Shown here in pieces: positions 39,292 through 49,495 of a DNA stretch of 64,000 nt; the stretch's first letter is position 1; each line of letters opens with the position of its first letter. Made by a program: the position numbers and the translations under genes. The DNA is from Trichomonas tenax. Its lineage: Eukaryota > Parabasalia > Trichomonadida > Trichomonadidae. The notes below the pieces were generated by a model. That model was not told the DNA's origin and ran no database searches. It saw nothing but the letters and a program-made list of their open reading frames with translations. The stretch spans positions 1-64,000 of the forward strand of contig JALKBU010000163.1 in assembly GCA_023091735.1 (NCBI GenBank), given 5' to 3'.

Positions 39292-39540
39292 AAGGGACCA
39301 ATGTAACCGTTTCCAAAGAATCAAAATATTCTATGAGGTATTGATTTTTGTCACATTTTTAAAAACTAAATGTTCAAAATTCTCGAAAAATATTTTTCTG
39401 ACCAATCATTTTTGCTTGAATTATAATGCATACAAGATATTGGAAACTAAATTATCATAAAACATATTAAAGATAGTTGCTCTATTTTAAATTCGAGAAA
39501 ATAAAGCAGGGGCGACCCCAAACGGTTACATTGATCCCTT
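39292..39540 (-). repeat. MITE-like element, copy 2, 249 bases
   Basis: Left terminal repeat AAGGGACCAATGTAACCGTTT (39292-39312) and right 39520-39540 are complementary over 21 bases with one mismatch. The interior, read in reverse, shares TTGGTCAGAAAAATATTTyTyGAGAA with the copy at 8313. Small, non-coding and with terminal repeats: a non-autonomous DNA transposon. No clear target duplication was found. Confidence 0.75.
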
Positions 39541-40552
39541 AAATCTAAATTTTTATAATGCCAATCGCAACATAAAGCTGTGTAAGATTGATTTCATTAT
39601 GAAACGGTTCCTCTGAATATTAAGGTTCCACTACATCAAAAATTGTTTCTTCTTAAATACATTCAAGATTACAACGGCTATAAGCTAGCACAGTAATCTG
39701 GGCAGACTTGGATCAGAATATATCATCACAATGCAACTAAGGAACAATTTTTAGATAAAGATCCAAAAATTGCATTTGAGCAAGTCAGCTTCAAAATTCA
39801 TACATCATTTTTAATCAGAGTTCACATCCAATGTACTCACGTCACGTCATTGATCTCGCATATCAGATAATTCCAACATCAATATGTTCTTTCGCTACAA
39901 ATGTTCAAGCAAAATTTACAGGTTTGGCGTTGAGCTCTTCAGCTTCAACATTGATTGATGGAACCCAGAATACCCAAATTGGCACTATGCTATAGGTGCA
40001 AACACCAGATACATTTATAATAGCACATTTTCTGGACCTCTTTGTAGGAATTCAAACAATGTGGGAATACTTGTTCATTCAATGAGTTTGTGGATGAAAA
40101 TCAGTTCTGTCTCTGTTATAGACTCTCTTCCAAATTTGTATTCTCAGATTTCATGCAGATATGATCATCCAAAGATCTCATTAACTTCAATTGATTTTTT
40201 GAAAGTTATTGTTTTGTTATTTTAACATCATCTAATGATTTTCTTTTGTTAGCACACATTTTATTACCTAAACTCAGGGAAATTGGTGTGGATTCGAAAT
40301 GAATTTTAAATCATATGTTTATTCTTTAGCCGTGATTATTCTTTGTTAATTCCTGATAGTTTCGCCGATATGTTTATATTCACACTTTGAGCGCTTCTTA
40401 TTAAATGAAATTTTATTTTTACATATTTTTTATTGTAGTGTTTTATTAAATATATCAAAGACAGTACTAGCTAAAGGATTATTAGAAAACTCTATTTTTT
40501 TAAAATTAAAATCATATATAATTCAGACATAAATTTGGTGAAAAAAGATATA

Positions 40553-41440
40553 TTACTTATCATCGCTATCCTTCTTATCAACAACGACACCATCTCTTTT
40601 AGCAAGTGCAGCTTCGATATATTTAATTTGTCTATCGATATTTTTAGTGTGCTTAATCATTGACGAAATGCCAGAATTTGATGCATGAAGGATAGTTTCA
40701 GCCTTTTGTATAGTTGCTTGATCTAAATTATAAGTTGGAGGAACAATTAATGAATCTTTGACATGTTTCGCCTTAAGAGACAAAGTGTTCAGAGAAGCAA
40801 CATACTGATTAGGCTTATCAACTTCTTCTTGTATTTTTTGAAGTTCATCTAAAAGTTCTTGTTCTTCTCTTGAAAGCTGGAAACCAGAAAGCGCTTTAAC
40901 TTCTGATTTCTCTAACACAGACATAAGCATTGTCTGTATTTCGTTGTTTTTCTCTGTAATATCGCGAATTCTCGAAGCTAACAAATCTTTAAAGTCGTTG
41001 TTAAGATTGATAATCTTTTCTTGCATCGTTGCAAGTTTGTTTTTCATTTGATCGATCACTTCTCTTTGAGATTTTTGTCTTGAGACGATTCCTTCAAAAC
41101 CAGCAATAATAGCCGGTTGGTACAACTTTGGATCTGGATTTGATTGAATGGCGAGATTTTTGACTTCAGGTTCGAGATTTAAGTTTGGACTTTTGCTTAT
41201 CGCGTCATAAACAACTTGAATAAATCGACATTGTGGACTGTTTGTATCGTATGCTGCCTTTAGAGCGTTAATTCGTTCAATAAGTGGATTTATTGGCTTG
41301 GCTTGTTGTTGAGCATTTTTATTTCCAAAAAGACCGCCTGGTTTATTACCTAAAAGACCACCAGTCTTAGTAGTCGAGCTTGTGGTGGAACTGGCGGCTT
41401 GGTTTAGATTTGTCTGCGATTTTGATGAAGTTACACTCAT
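40553..41440 (-). CDS. Nup54-like FG nucleoporin
   Basis: 295 residues. The N-terminus is Ser/Thr/Gln-rich with only two FG-type repeats (GGLLGNK, GGLFGNK), far fewer than in animal or yeast homologues. Next comes the Nup54 signature region (about 55-125): INALKAAYDTNSPQCRFIQV, then NPDPKLYQPAIIAGFEGIVS with the conserved N-P-D-P and GF. Coiled-coil segments (about 125-205 and 215-280) would pair with Nup62 and Nup58 partners in the central channel complex. It acts at the nuclear pore in cargo passage. Identification rests on these motifs and the domain order. Confidence 0.75.
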   Translation of the reverse strand: MSVTSSKSQTNLNQAASSTTSSTTKTGGLLGNKPGGLFGNKNAQQQAKPINPLIERINALKAAYDTNSPQCRFIQVVYDAISKSPNLNLEPEVKNLAIQSNPDPKLYQPAIIAGFEGIVSRQKSQREVIDQMKNKLATMQEKIINLNNDFKDLLASRIRDITEKNNEIQTMLMSVLEKSEVKALSGFQLSREEQELLDELQKIQEEVDKPNQYVASLNTLSLKAKHVKDSLIVPPTYNLDQATIQKAETILHASNSGISSMIKHTKNIDRQIKYIEAALAKRDGVVVDKKDSDDK

Positions 41441-41825
41441 TTTCTAAGATTTTTTTAAATGAGACAAAAAGATCAAATTAGAATACCTATATGATATTCT
41501 ATTTGATTCTAAAATATTAGGCTTCTTTGTCAACAGTTTTATTTTTCAATAATTATTTTCTTCGTATTCTCCAAAATACTTTTAACACGATCATATTTAA
41601 GAATTTTTAAAACAATTTACTCTCCTATTTTTAATGAATATGAAAATATATTTTATTTTGATGATATACCTCTTCAAACCGTGTCATTGAATGAAATTTT
41701 GAACTATTTTATTGATAAGCTTCACTATATAAAAATGTTTTTCGTTAGATATAAAAAATTAATTGTTAATCATTACATTACATAAAGATATTTTACATAT
41801 GATAATAATACAATGACAGTAAGAA
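41441..41825. other. Intergenic, nothing recognised
   Basis: AT-rich promoter and terminator region between two minus-strand genes. Confidence 0.5.
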
Positions 41826-43238
41826 TTACTTATTCGCAGATTCATTCTCAAAGATGTTAATATCTTCAAGTTGTTGCAATCTTGGTCTGTTTGTGTGTTC
41901 CGCTTTGTCTGCTGCCTTAGTATGAATGTCAACGAACTTGGCCTTCGTGGATGTAAGTTTCTTGGCTATTGGTGAAGTTTCGATTGATTTCTTTCTTCCG
42001 TTGCTTCTTCTTCTCTTTTCTTGTTTAGCAACTTCAACTTCCCGATCAGGCCAGAACGCTTTGATAATCTCCATGGACTGTGATTTCATATCTTCAAGAT
42101 TTCCTCTCTCTTCGAGATCATCTTGAAGAGCTTGATGAACGAAAACATCGACAAACTGAGTTTGGCTGATAGCAGCAGGGAATTCATCAGACGGGCACTT
42201 TTTGTACTTCTGGAATCCTGTCTGAAGCTCGCTTGGTGTTGTAATGCTATATCCATATGCTGTGGAGAAGATTTGCATGATAAATTCACGTACCATCATC
42301 TGGATGTATCGCATTGGGAAGACTGGTTTGAATTTATTGATATGATCGCGAATCTTTTGTGCATAAACATCAATAACATCCAAAATTTCTGAAGAAAAAT
42401 CGTCCATACCGATGACGACAGCGTAATGACAATCAACGTTCATGACGAAATACTTTTCGACTGTCTCTTCGAGCAACTTTGATGCCATAATTGAATGAAC
42501 ACCGATAAGATAACCGAATGGAGCTTCAAGAGCTGTCATGGCGACAGTTGGAAGTAACGGAATGAATGTTCCCTGCCATCTGAGTGGATGGAGCAAAGCA
42601 AGAATGGCAAACGAAGTTTGGCCTAAAAGCTCAATATTGGATGACAAAACGATCATTCTGGCATCGAGCATCGTAGCAACAATCGAGGCTAATATATCAT
42701 TAACTGAAAATCGCGTGAATAAAAATGATAATAATTTCATAATTTCATTTTCTGGACTCAAATGGTCGAAATTCTGCAATTCGAGACCAGCCTTGATAGT
42801 AAATGACCAGTCATATGGTCTTCTGATCAACTGAAGATGAAGAATATTATTTAAATATGTTTCAGCGTCGGATTTCGATTTCGAATAACATTCTGCGACA
42901 CTCTGAACAATCTCACAGAACAATGATGGATGAAAGTATTTCGATACAAGCGTGAAAGCGCTTCTAACCAAGTTTTCTTCTCGACTGTGAACGAAACAGT
43001 ATGAATACTGCTTTTTTTCGTCTGTGAATGTGAAATAATATGTTTGGTGCTCGTTGGCTGGCAATGGAGTGTCTTTATATGGAAAACAGAAGTTTCCAAG
43101 CTGTTTATTCAAATCTTCAGCGACTTTTGGAGATTTTTGGTAAATAGGGTCAAAATTGTAACCTCCTTTATCACTTTGTGTTACTTTGACGACATAATCG
43201 AAGTAATTTGAATCATTTGGCGAGAAAAAATTGAACAT
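41826..43238 (-). CDS. DENN domain protein (Rab exchange factor)
   Basis: 470 residues from ATG 43238; the frame opens earlier at a GTG that I reject. uDENN lies at about 5-100 (FDYVVKVTQSD...YYFTFTDEKKQYSYCFVHSR). cDENN lies at about 130-260, with the hallmark LSSNIELLGQTSFAILALLH, LRWQGTFIPLLP and EAPFGYLIGVH. dDENN lies at about 270-400 (VREFIMQIF..., FVDVFVHQALQ). A basic tail of about 70 residues (KQEKRRRSNGRKKS) follows. The compact layout is like DENND1/DENND2 catalytic modules, which load GTP on Rab proteins in endocytic and Golgi traffic. The target Rab is unknown. Confidence 0.9.
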   Translation of the reverse strand: MFNFFSPNDSNYFDYVVKVTQSDKGGYNFDPIYQKSPKVAEDLNKQLGNFCFPYKDTPLPANEHQTYYFTFTDEKKQYSYCFVHSREENLVRSAFTLVSKYFHPSLFCEIVQSVAECYSKSKSDAETYLNNILHLQLIRRPYDWSFTIKAGLELQNFDHLSPENEIMKLLSFLFTRFSVNDILASIVATMLDARMIVLSSNIELLGQTSFAILALLHPLRWQGTFIPLLPTVAMTALEAPFGYLIGVHSIMASKLLEETVEKYFVMNVDCHYAVVIGMDDFSSEILDVIDVYAQKIRDHINKFKPVFPMRYIQMMVREFIMQIFSTAYGYSITTPSELQTGFQKYKKCPSDEFPAAISQTQFVDVFVHQALQDDLEERGNLEDMKSQSMEIIKAFWPDREVEVAKQEKRRRSNGRKKSIETSPIAKKLTSTKAKFVDIHTKAADKAEHTNRPRLQQLEDINIFENESANK

Positions 43239-43327
43239 TATATAAATTGTCACTTTTATCTTTCGAATGTAGTTTTACAAAAACCAAATCTGACGATAAG
43301 CTGCGAAGCAAAATTTTATTCAATAAA

Positions 43328-43849
43328 TTACCCGAAAAGTGTCATTGTGGAACACCATCCGGAAGGGTTGATTTTAGGGATATGTGAATGAACAAAACAA
43401 TTATTTTTCAAATAATTGTTTGGGCTCAGTGTCAATTCTGCAAACCTTGTACAATTGATGGAACATAACTGGGAAAATTTTGGGTTTTGTGAAACTGAAT
43501 CATAAATGGTTCTTAACATTTCGTTGCTTGTGATCAAGCTCTCATTTATGTTAAGTCTGTTTTCCATTCTTTCTTGTCTGAGTCTGAGCAGTTCAAGTTC
43601 GCTTTCATTTAAGTCCCTAACAAATGGATTTTCAAGAACTTTCTCAAGGGAGAAAGGGTAAATTCCAGTTGCGACTCCACCAGCCTGAATGTTTATCCAT
43701 GTACTTGCACTTTGCCAAGCGCTGATGAAGGCTCCGACAGCCGCGTAGCGCACTTTTGCTGCTGCACTATCAAACCTTTCTTCATTGTTGTTTAAGAGCT
43801 GATGGATCTTCTTTGTGAAATTTCTTTTGAGGTTCGATGCCAAACTCAC
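43328..43849 (-). pseudogene. Possible transposase C-terminal fragment
   Basis: 173 codons with no usable ATG: the frame begins at a GTG, and upstream in-frame codons run to a TGA without an ATG. The piece KVRYAAVGAFISAWQSASTW...GGVATGIYPFSLEKVLENPF has the look of the segment after the catalytic core in DDE-type transposases (helix, then GIYPF...N.fV). It ends WCSTMTLFG. Alternatively it is the 3-prime part of a host gene whose start was lost. It is not expected to make a protein as it stands. Confidence 0.4.
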
Positions 43850-43953
43850 GTCGAATAACTGCAGTACATGAGTTGTATGGCTTGTGACGCTTCATGGCTT
43901 ATCAACTATTTTTACAATGTCACTTTTTGACTCTACATTGGCACTTTTCTATT

Positions 43954-44017
43954 TTACATGTCATTTTCGGATTTACAATATCATTCTTCTTCTATTGTCA
44001 CTTTTATTGATTATTTT
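43954..44017 (+). promoter_or_regulatory. TTACATGTCA motif and Inr before the Sds3-like gene
   Basis: TTACATGTCA lies at 43954-43963 and TCACTTTTATTGATTATTTT starts at 43998, about 29 bases before ATG 44027. An ATG inside the motif (43958) opens the same frame but lies upstream of the initiator, so I chose 44027. Confidence 0.5.
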
Positions 44018-44026
44018 TTCATTTTA

Positions 44027-44713
44027 ATGTCTGCTCCTGATTTTGCTGCTTCAAAGATTAATAAACTCAAGAGAAAGATAGAAGAGATCTCAAGGCTTTA
44101 TAAGGATGTGCAGAAACCGGACAGTGTTGTGATGGCAAAAACAATCTTATCGTGTCAACAGATAACTGATCAAAGAATGCAACAAATTGATGTATGTTAT
44201 CACAGCGAACTCCAAGACGCGCAAATCAATTATGAAGCACAAATTCGACAAATTGAAAACGACACAGTTTATCAAAATGACTTTGCAAAGGAAAGAGCAC
44301 ATCATACACTACTATTGAAACACGAATTATTGTCAAAGAAATTACCAAATGCTGCTAAATACTTTAATTCTCAAAATTGCAAATTTATAAAAGCTCTCGT
44401 CAAAGAAGAACTCAACAGAAATGTTTCAATCAATGTTGACGCTCCGGAGGAACCATTAATTTCGATGGATGAATCAAAAGATTTCATTCGCGAAACGAAA
44501 CCTTTAGTAAAGATAAATGACACCGAGTTACACGTAGGAGACAATACATTTACAATAGGAAGCAACATGATTGTGAAGCTCGGTGACATATCTTTAGCTG
44601 GAATTTTATCTGATATTATTTCGAGCACAATATTCTTTACTCCAACTAACGGAGAGCAGATGGCTATTACAATACAAGCGATAAATATCGGTTTAGTTCA
44701 AATTCAGAAATGA
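44027..44713 (+). CDS. Sds3/BRMS1-like protein (tentative)
   Basis: 228 residues. A basic N-terminal helix (ASKINKLKRKIEEISRLYKD) leads into a long coiled coil (about 50-115, DQRMQQIDVCYHSELQDAQI...ERAHHTLLLKHELL). An acidic linker and a small beta-rich C-terminal domain follow (about 165-228; FTIGSNMIVKLGDISLAGIL, then MAITIQAINIGLVQIQ) that could be an SH3-like barrel. That order, coiled coil then C-terminal barrel, recalls Sds3/BRMS1/SUDS3, subunits of the Sin3-histone deacetylase corepressor. The evidence is architectural only. A TBL1-like corepressor subunit lies 14.8 kb away. Confidence 0.7.
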   Translation: MSAPDFAASKINKLKRKIEEISRLYKDVQKPDSVVMAKTILSCQQITDQRMQQIDVCYHSELQDAQINYEAQIRQIENDTVYQNDFAKERAHHTLLLKHELLSKKLPNAAKYFNSQNCKFIKALVKEELNRNVSINVDAPEEPLISMDESKDFIRETKPLVKINDTELHVGDNTFTIGSNMIVKLGDISLAGILSDIISSTIFFTPTNGEQMAITIQAINIGLVQIQK

Positions 44714-44858
44714 ATTTAAAATTTCATATCTGAAAGATTCAAATTGGCTTCTGAAGTTATTGTCTATTCATTCATCTCTTATATTATTTATAGACTGTTC
44801 ATTAAATTGCATAAAATTATATTTGTTGATTATTCAAATTAATATACAAACATGATAT

Positions 44859-46172
44859 TTACTGAAAACCAAAAATATTCCTTTCCAAGATGATTCCAGC
44901 CAAGTTCCGAATGTTTTCATTTTCGGATTCAAGCAATGCTTCAAAGTGATCGCTATAATCATTTCCATTAGTTATTGCTTCAAAAACCTGTCTATCACTC
45001 ATATCTGAGAGTGATATTAATGATTTTAAGAAGAGCAAAGTGAATCTCAGTTCTGATTTATCAAGAAAATTTAAAAGAAACTCGAAGATATTTTGAGTTA
45101 TATATTGTTGAATTATCTCGATATTCCTGAATGATATGATATGTGCAATACAGAAAGCTGCAGCTAGAGATGATGTGTAGCTGCCATTAGCTAAAGAACT
45201 AAAAATGAAATCTCTTGTCATTTGATTTTCAAAAATTAAAATCATATTCTCTTCTTTCCATGATATAATGTTATTTAATGTGAATAGCACATTATAATTA
45301 TCATTGGCAGTTTCAATTAAATAAGTAATCACATTTAAAACGCCATTTTCAAGCAGTATATCTGTTAAATCAATCCGATTTGACATCTTTTGAATAAAAT
45401 CGACAATTGATGAAGCATTCGATTCAACCAAGTCTATTTCAAATATAATTAGTGTGATTATATCCAATTTAAACGTTTCAACTTCATTCATTCCATATTT
45501 GATAAAATTGGAAAGAATAGACATCGCTGGGCAAAATAGATCATCATTTTTATCCTTAATTATATCAAATAGGATATCAAAATTAACACTTGTCAGTATT
45601 TTGGAATATTCAAATTTTGATAATTCAATAAACATCTGTAGTATTGCATTATAATAATCTATTGGAGCATTGTAATAATATAGTTCCAACATATCATCGA
45701 ATGGCGTTATTTCAAGTATGATATTTGTGTTTTGTTGTGAAAGCTTAGCAAAAGATGTGATAGTTGTAATAAAATGAATTTGAAGCTCATAGGATAATGT
45801 GTCGTCATAGATATAATCGATTATTTTGACTATTAAACCCTGATCAAGATTATTTTTTGCTGAAAACTTGGTATTTTGTAACATTATATTGAGAATCTTG
45901 ATTAAACTCAGTAAAGGTTGATTTACAATAAGTCGCTGAAGAAAATTGTACAATTCTTTAATAATCTGATCATTTACATCTATATATCCAAAAAGATGGC
46001 TGCTGTCAATAATATCTTGAAGATGATGTTCTATTTCTGAGTTATATTCTGAACAATTGCAAACTTTTTGAATCAAATCTATAAAATCAGGAATATTTTG
46101 TGTAACTTCATCATCTTGTGTTAAATTTAGGCGATCTAATATCCTGGTATCGCTCTGTGACTTCTCATTCAT
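44859..46172 (-). CDS. Armadillo-repeat-like protein
   Basis: 437 residues from ATG 46172. It is composed of helical pairs of about 40 residues with the ARM spacing, for example LYNFLQRLIVNQPLLSLIKI, AMSILSNFIKYGMNEVETFK and FLLNFLDKSELRFTLLFLKS. The tone is acidic and Ile/Asn-rich, typical of trichomonad ARM proteins. It lacks the importin-beta-binding N-terminus and the W-x3-N array of importin alpha, so it is probably a scaffold of other function. No membrane segment is present. Confidence 0.75.
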   Translation of the reverse strand: MNEKSQSDTRILDRLNLTQDDEVTQNIPDFIDLIQKVCNCSEYNSEIEHHLQDIIDSSHLFGYIDVNDQIIKELYNFLQRLIVNQPLLSLIKILNIMLQNTKFSAKNNLDQGLIVKIIDYIYDDTLSYELQIHFITTITSFAKLSQQNTNIILEITPFDDMLELYYYNAPIDYYNAILQMFIELSKFEYSKILTSVNFDILFDIIKDKNDDLFCPAMSILSNFIKYGMNEVETFKLDIITLIIFEIDLVESNASSIVDFIQKMSNRIDLTDILLENGVLNVITYLIETANDNYNVLFTLNNIISWKEENMILIFENQMTRDFIFSSLANGSYTSSLAAAFCIAHIISFRNIEIIQQYITQNIFEFLLNFLDKSELRFTLLFLKSLISLSDMSDRQVFEAITNGNDYSDHFEALLESENENIRNLAGIILERNIFGFQ

Positions 46173-46498
46173 GAAAATATAGTGTCAAAATAAATCAATA
46201 AAACAACAATAATAAAAATGAAGCAAGTTTCAAAGAACTCTCATTCTATAGACCTCAGTGCCAAAAGGATTTAAATTAAATAACTTGATTTAGATATTTC
46301 AAAATATAAATACACTTTAATATAAACAAACATATTTAAAACAACAACATCAAACAGCAGCAGTGATCCCATGAAACAATATATACATCCATTGCAGGAA
46401 GCAATAGATAACGTAAATAAAGTCATGTATGAATCAATATTCGTTATATTCTGTTATATCACGTTATAGCAATAACAAAGAGCGAAGTATAATAGTAA
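46173..46498. other. Intergenic, nothing recognised
   Basis: AT-rich spacer; no gene or clear repeat. Confidence 0.5.
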
Positions 46499-46879
46499 TT
46501 AAACAAATTTGATCGATGCTCTGCCGTTTGCTCCAGTATGCGTTCTTTGCCCACGCCTGGAGTTGATAGGTGTAACCGTCGGAGTTTTGTGGGGCCCCAT
46601 CGGTCTAAATGTTGTTCTTCGTGTTTCCGCTTGTGATGTTTTAACTGATCGCATTTGTTCTGTAGAAACGTCGTTTTTGAGTTCGTTATATACATCCATC
46701 GCGAATTGATTTGCAATAACTTGTATCATTGTTTCGACATCTTGAATTGTTGTCGTATCTTCGTCAATAGAGCCGAAATTTGCGAATAGTTGGCCTGTGC
46801 CATCAGAAGGAGTGGCGAAGACAGAGCGCCACTGATTACATTCTCTCCAAACATTCGGTTCGTTAAAAACTGTTGACAT
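46499..46879 (-). CDS. Hypothetical protein, 126 residues
   Basis: ATG 46879 follows AATTTTTC. The N-terminal two thirds (WRECNQWRSVFATPSDGTGQ, then IQDVETMIQVIANQFAMDVY) is soluble and partly helical. The C-terminal 40 residues are basic, Arg/Thr/Pro-rich and probably disordered (RRTTFRPMGPHKTPTVTP). There is no signal or membrane segment. Composition is more G/C-rich than the spacer on either side, supporting coding. I recognise no family. Confidence 0.6.
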   Translation of the reverse strand: MSTVFNEPNVWRECNQWRSVFATPSDGTGQLFANFGSIDEDTTTIQDVETMIQVIANQFAMDVYNELKNDVSTEQMRSVKTSQAETRRTTFRPMGPHKTPTVTPINSRRGQRTHTGANGRASIKFV

Positions 46880-47297
46880 GAAAAATTACTTTTTAGGGTT
46901 TTACAAAATTAAACAAGGGAAAGAAAATAATACTCGACAATTGATGAACATCAATGATTGTCTAGAATATACTTAAGATAAAAAGTTTAAATTTATGAAT
47001 GAATTTACATTATCATTTGTTTTCTCAGGATCAGAAATTCCTGAATCAGCAGAACTCAAAAAGGACCAAAATCTCTATTATAGATAAACAACATAGAACC
47101 AGAGGAGGCTATTTATAGAATAATAAAGATGATAGCCAAATGTTAATTTTCGCAAAAATAAAACAACAAAAATTCTTTGTAAACGCGATAAATAGAGAGT
47201 ATCAAAGTAGTTGAAAAATAATATAACAAATAAAAGGTCACAAACGTTTGTGTAATTTCACTTTTCCATCGATGTTTATGTAAAATTTTATTTCAAA
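46880..47297. other. Divergent intergenic promoter region
   Basis: Between divergent genes. Near 47258-47266 TCACTTTTC is an initiator-like run about 35 bases before the next ATG. No other feature is seen. Confidence 0.45.
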
Positions 47298-47582
47298 ATG
47301 TTTGCGCTTTTCCTTGTTCGTGCACTCTGCGAAGACAATGATGCCATCCAGTTGCTTAATATTGGAAAGGCAGACGAGATAGCTATTCCTGCTGCTTCAT
47401 TAGTCTTTTTAACAGTTCTTTCTGTAATTCTTAACTTTACATGCGGCCGTCACCTCGATGATGATGTCCCACTCGAAAAGATCATGGTGTTGGACGACAT
47501 GTCTGGATCAGTAAGCCTCGACGAGCAGTCTACAACGAAGGATGGCGAAGGAAACGAAGAAATGGAAGATTCCAATGCATAG
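47298..47582 (+). CDS. Small membrane protein with signal peptide, 94 residues
   Basis: A short signal-like N-terminus (MFALFLVRALCED) precedes an extracellular or luminal stretch of about 20 residues. One membrane helix follows (about 32-50, PAASLVFLTVLSVILNFTCG), then an acidic cytoplasmic tail with DDD, EE and DSN clusters. This type I layout resembles small p24- or sorting-tail-like proteins, but no family motif is present. The initiator upstream supports expression. Confidence 0.6.
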   Translation: MFALFLVRALCEDNDAIQLLNIGKADEIAIPAASLVFLTVLSVILNFTCGRHLDDDVPLEKIMVLDDMSGSVSLDEQSTTKDGEGNEEMEDSNA

Positions 47583-47952
47583 CCAGTTGTTATCGATGAG
47601 CTTTAAGAAATATACCTCTTCTTTTTATTGCAATAGAGTAAATCCTGTATTTGTTATAATCTGTCTTCAATATTTGTCTTTGAACAGATTCGACATCATA
47701 GCTGCATTCAAATGCTTCAGTGTTTAACATATCTACTTCAATGTTTGCTAAATTATCCAAAATGATAATTTGTATATCCAATCATAACATCAATGCTTTA
47801 ATCTTAAGATATAGATTCCCATATTCATAGAAAATCAAAATAATAATGTTATGCAGCTTTGTTCTGATTCTTTTATATGTTTTGACGAGAAACAATTTCA
47901 ACAAAACCCCCTTTTAATTTTTCTAAACCCTAAATTGATCAAACAAATTGAA
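47583..47952. other. Intergenic, nothing recognised
   Basis: Spacer before the CHMP7-like gene. An in-frame ATG at 47851 would add 34 residues (Phe/Asn-rich, unlike the family) to that protein; I prefer 47953. Confidence 0.45.
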
Positions 47953-49086
47953 ATGAGCAAATTCACACATCTAAAAGATATACTAAAAAAAAATTTCGGT
48001 AGAGAAAGATTCGACGAACTATACAGAGAATTACCATCAAGGAGTTTTGCTCCTGATCAATGGGATGAACAAATTCAGTTTTGGACAGGTATAATAATCA
48101 AATGGATGCAATCAGAATACTCACATCCTGTAGAAGTTACTGTTGGTGATATTGTTTTATCGCTTCAAGTTGAATTTGAAGGAGATATTGCATATCCACC
48201 GATTATTCCGACAATCCAAAACTTAATCAAGCTAAAACATTGCAAGCTCGCATCAGAGTGTACACAAGCATCATTATTACAAAAATTATGGAAATTAGCA
48301 GTTTCTCCAAAAATTACAAACGAAACAGCTATTGTTTTTCCATCAAATCTTAAAGAGATGTGCGAATACATTACACACGATATTGGTAATTCAGCAGCAA
48401 ATCTTTATGATTGCATATTCTCAGAAAAAGGGCTTTTAGATAAGCGGGCAGACGTCTCTCCCATGGTATTCAAGTGGGGAATGCTTGAAGGCAAGTTTGT
48501 TGAAAAAATTGGAGATGTTTATTTCATTAGACTTCCGAGATACAAAAACGTGAAAAATGAACTTATTTTGTCTATTTCTAAAACAAAGGATGCTATAGAG
48601 AAGTGCGATGAAGGTATTAAGCTATGCGAAGAGAAGATGGACAAGTATAAGAACCAAATTAAGGCAATTGGAAAGTCTGGTGATAAAACAAGGAAACTTA
48701 GACTAATGCAGTATTACAAGATATTTGAAAACAAGTTAGATAAGCTTTATCCAATGCAAACAAATATCATACAGCTAATAAATGCTCAAGAAAATGCCGC
48801 ATTAGAAACTAACCAAATTGAAGCAATTCGTACGCAAAACGAAATAATGAAGACTCAACAATCCGCTGTTGAAATCGATAAAGTTATCTCTGATGTTCAA
48901 GATTTGCTGCAGGATGACTCTATCAGCGCTGCACTCGTCGCACCATCAGGCGAAGTATTCGATGACCAAGAGTTAGAGGCCGAACTTAATAGATTAATGG
49001 GCATTGTCGAGCCATTACCAACAAAGAAAGAAGCATCAAACAATCAAAATAACACACAAAAGCCACGTCTTATAGTCGAAAACTAA
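47953..49086 (+). CDS. CHMP7-like ESCRT-III protein (Snf7 family)
   Basis: 377 residues from ATG 47953. The N-terminal half (about 1-190) is a helical/winged-helix region as in CHMP7 (FAPDQWDEQIQFWTGIIIKW, then VFKWGMLEGKFVEKIGDVYF). The C-terminal half is a Snf7 domain: a basic first helix hairpin (SISKTKDAIEKCDEGIKLCE, KNQIKAIGKSGDKTRKLRLM) followed by IRTQNEIMKTQQSAVEIDKV(I)...DVQDLLQD and an acidic FDDQELEAELNRLMG helix near the end, a MIM-type position for Vps4. CHMP7 works in nuclear-envelope sealing and late endosomal sorting. Domain pairing makes CHMP7 more likely than CHMP4 or CHMP6. Confidence 0.88.
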   Translation: MSKFTHLKDILKKNFGRERFDELYRELPSRSFAPDQWDEQIQFWTGIIIKWMQSEYSHPVEVTVGDIVLSLQVEFEGDIAYPPIIPTIQNLIKLKHCKLASECTQASLLQKLWKLAVSPKITNETAIVFPSNLKEMCEYITHDIGNSAANLYDCIFSEKGLLDKRADVSPMVFKWGMLEGKFVEKIGDVYFIRLPRYKNVKNELILSISKTKDAIEKCDEGIKLCEEKMDKYKNQIKAIGKSGDKTRKLRLMQYYKIFENKLDKLYPMQTNIIQLINAQENAALETNQIEAIRTQNEIMKTQQSAVEIDKVISDVQDLLQDDSISAALVAPSGEVFDDQELEAELNRLMGIVEPLPTKKEASNNQNNTQKPRLIVEN

Positions 49087-49495
49087 TCTTATCTTCTACA
49101 ATCATGTTTTATCTCTGTTAATTAAACGAATTATTCTTCTCAAATCAATCATTTTTTAAATCGAAGATTGATATTTTCGATGTTGGTTTAACCAAAGTAA
49201 AACTTCTACAATGTATTCCATAAATCAAAATTGATATTATTACTGGAAAATTTAGGTCATTTAATATGCGTGAAAAATCGTCAAGTTCATAATCGAATCT
49301 ACACATGATTAGATTCACAGATTCAAATAAAGAATGGCGGTATATACAATGCAAGATATGTCAGAGAATATATGTCACTACAACATTAGAAATGTAAGAA
49401 ATGATGAAGTCAAATTTTACTTTACACGACAAGAAAATCTTTACATGACAAATAAGACGATATGTAAAGTAGGATTCGTTATTTATTATTTTTCG
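49087..49495. other. Intergenic with paired upstream motifs
   Basis: Contains TTACACGACA (49422-49431) and TTACATGACA (49441-49450), 19 bases apart start to start and 46-75 bases before the next gene. The frame of the next gene is open back to an ATG at 49334, but that would put the motifs inside coding sequence. Confidence 0.45.

Larger units (their letters stand above)
38179..40552. other. 2.4-kb intergenic stretch with repeat copies and a coding relic
   Basis: Contains a partial repeat end (38286-38320), a full MITE (39292-39540), and near 39837-40221 a plus-strand region with two overlapping open pieces (MYSRHVIDLAYQIIPTSICS; then NTRYIYNSTFSGPLCRNSNN). These look like the end of a decayed, possibly beta-helix, gene. 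No intact gene is seen. Confidence 0.45.

Noticed and set aside
43953..43960. ATG at 43958 as the start of the Sds3-like protein
   Set aside because: It lies within the TTACATGTCA motif and upstream of the best initiator; the ATG at 44027 fits better.
49334..49495. N-terminal extension of the 104-residue protein
   Set aside because: It would make the paired TTACAYGACA motifs coding, and the extension has no ordered character.
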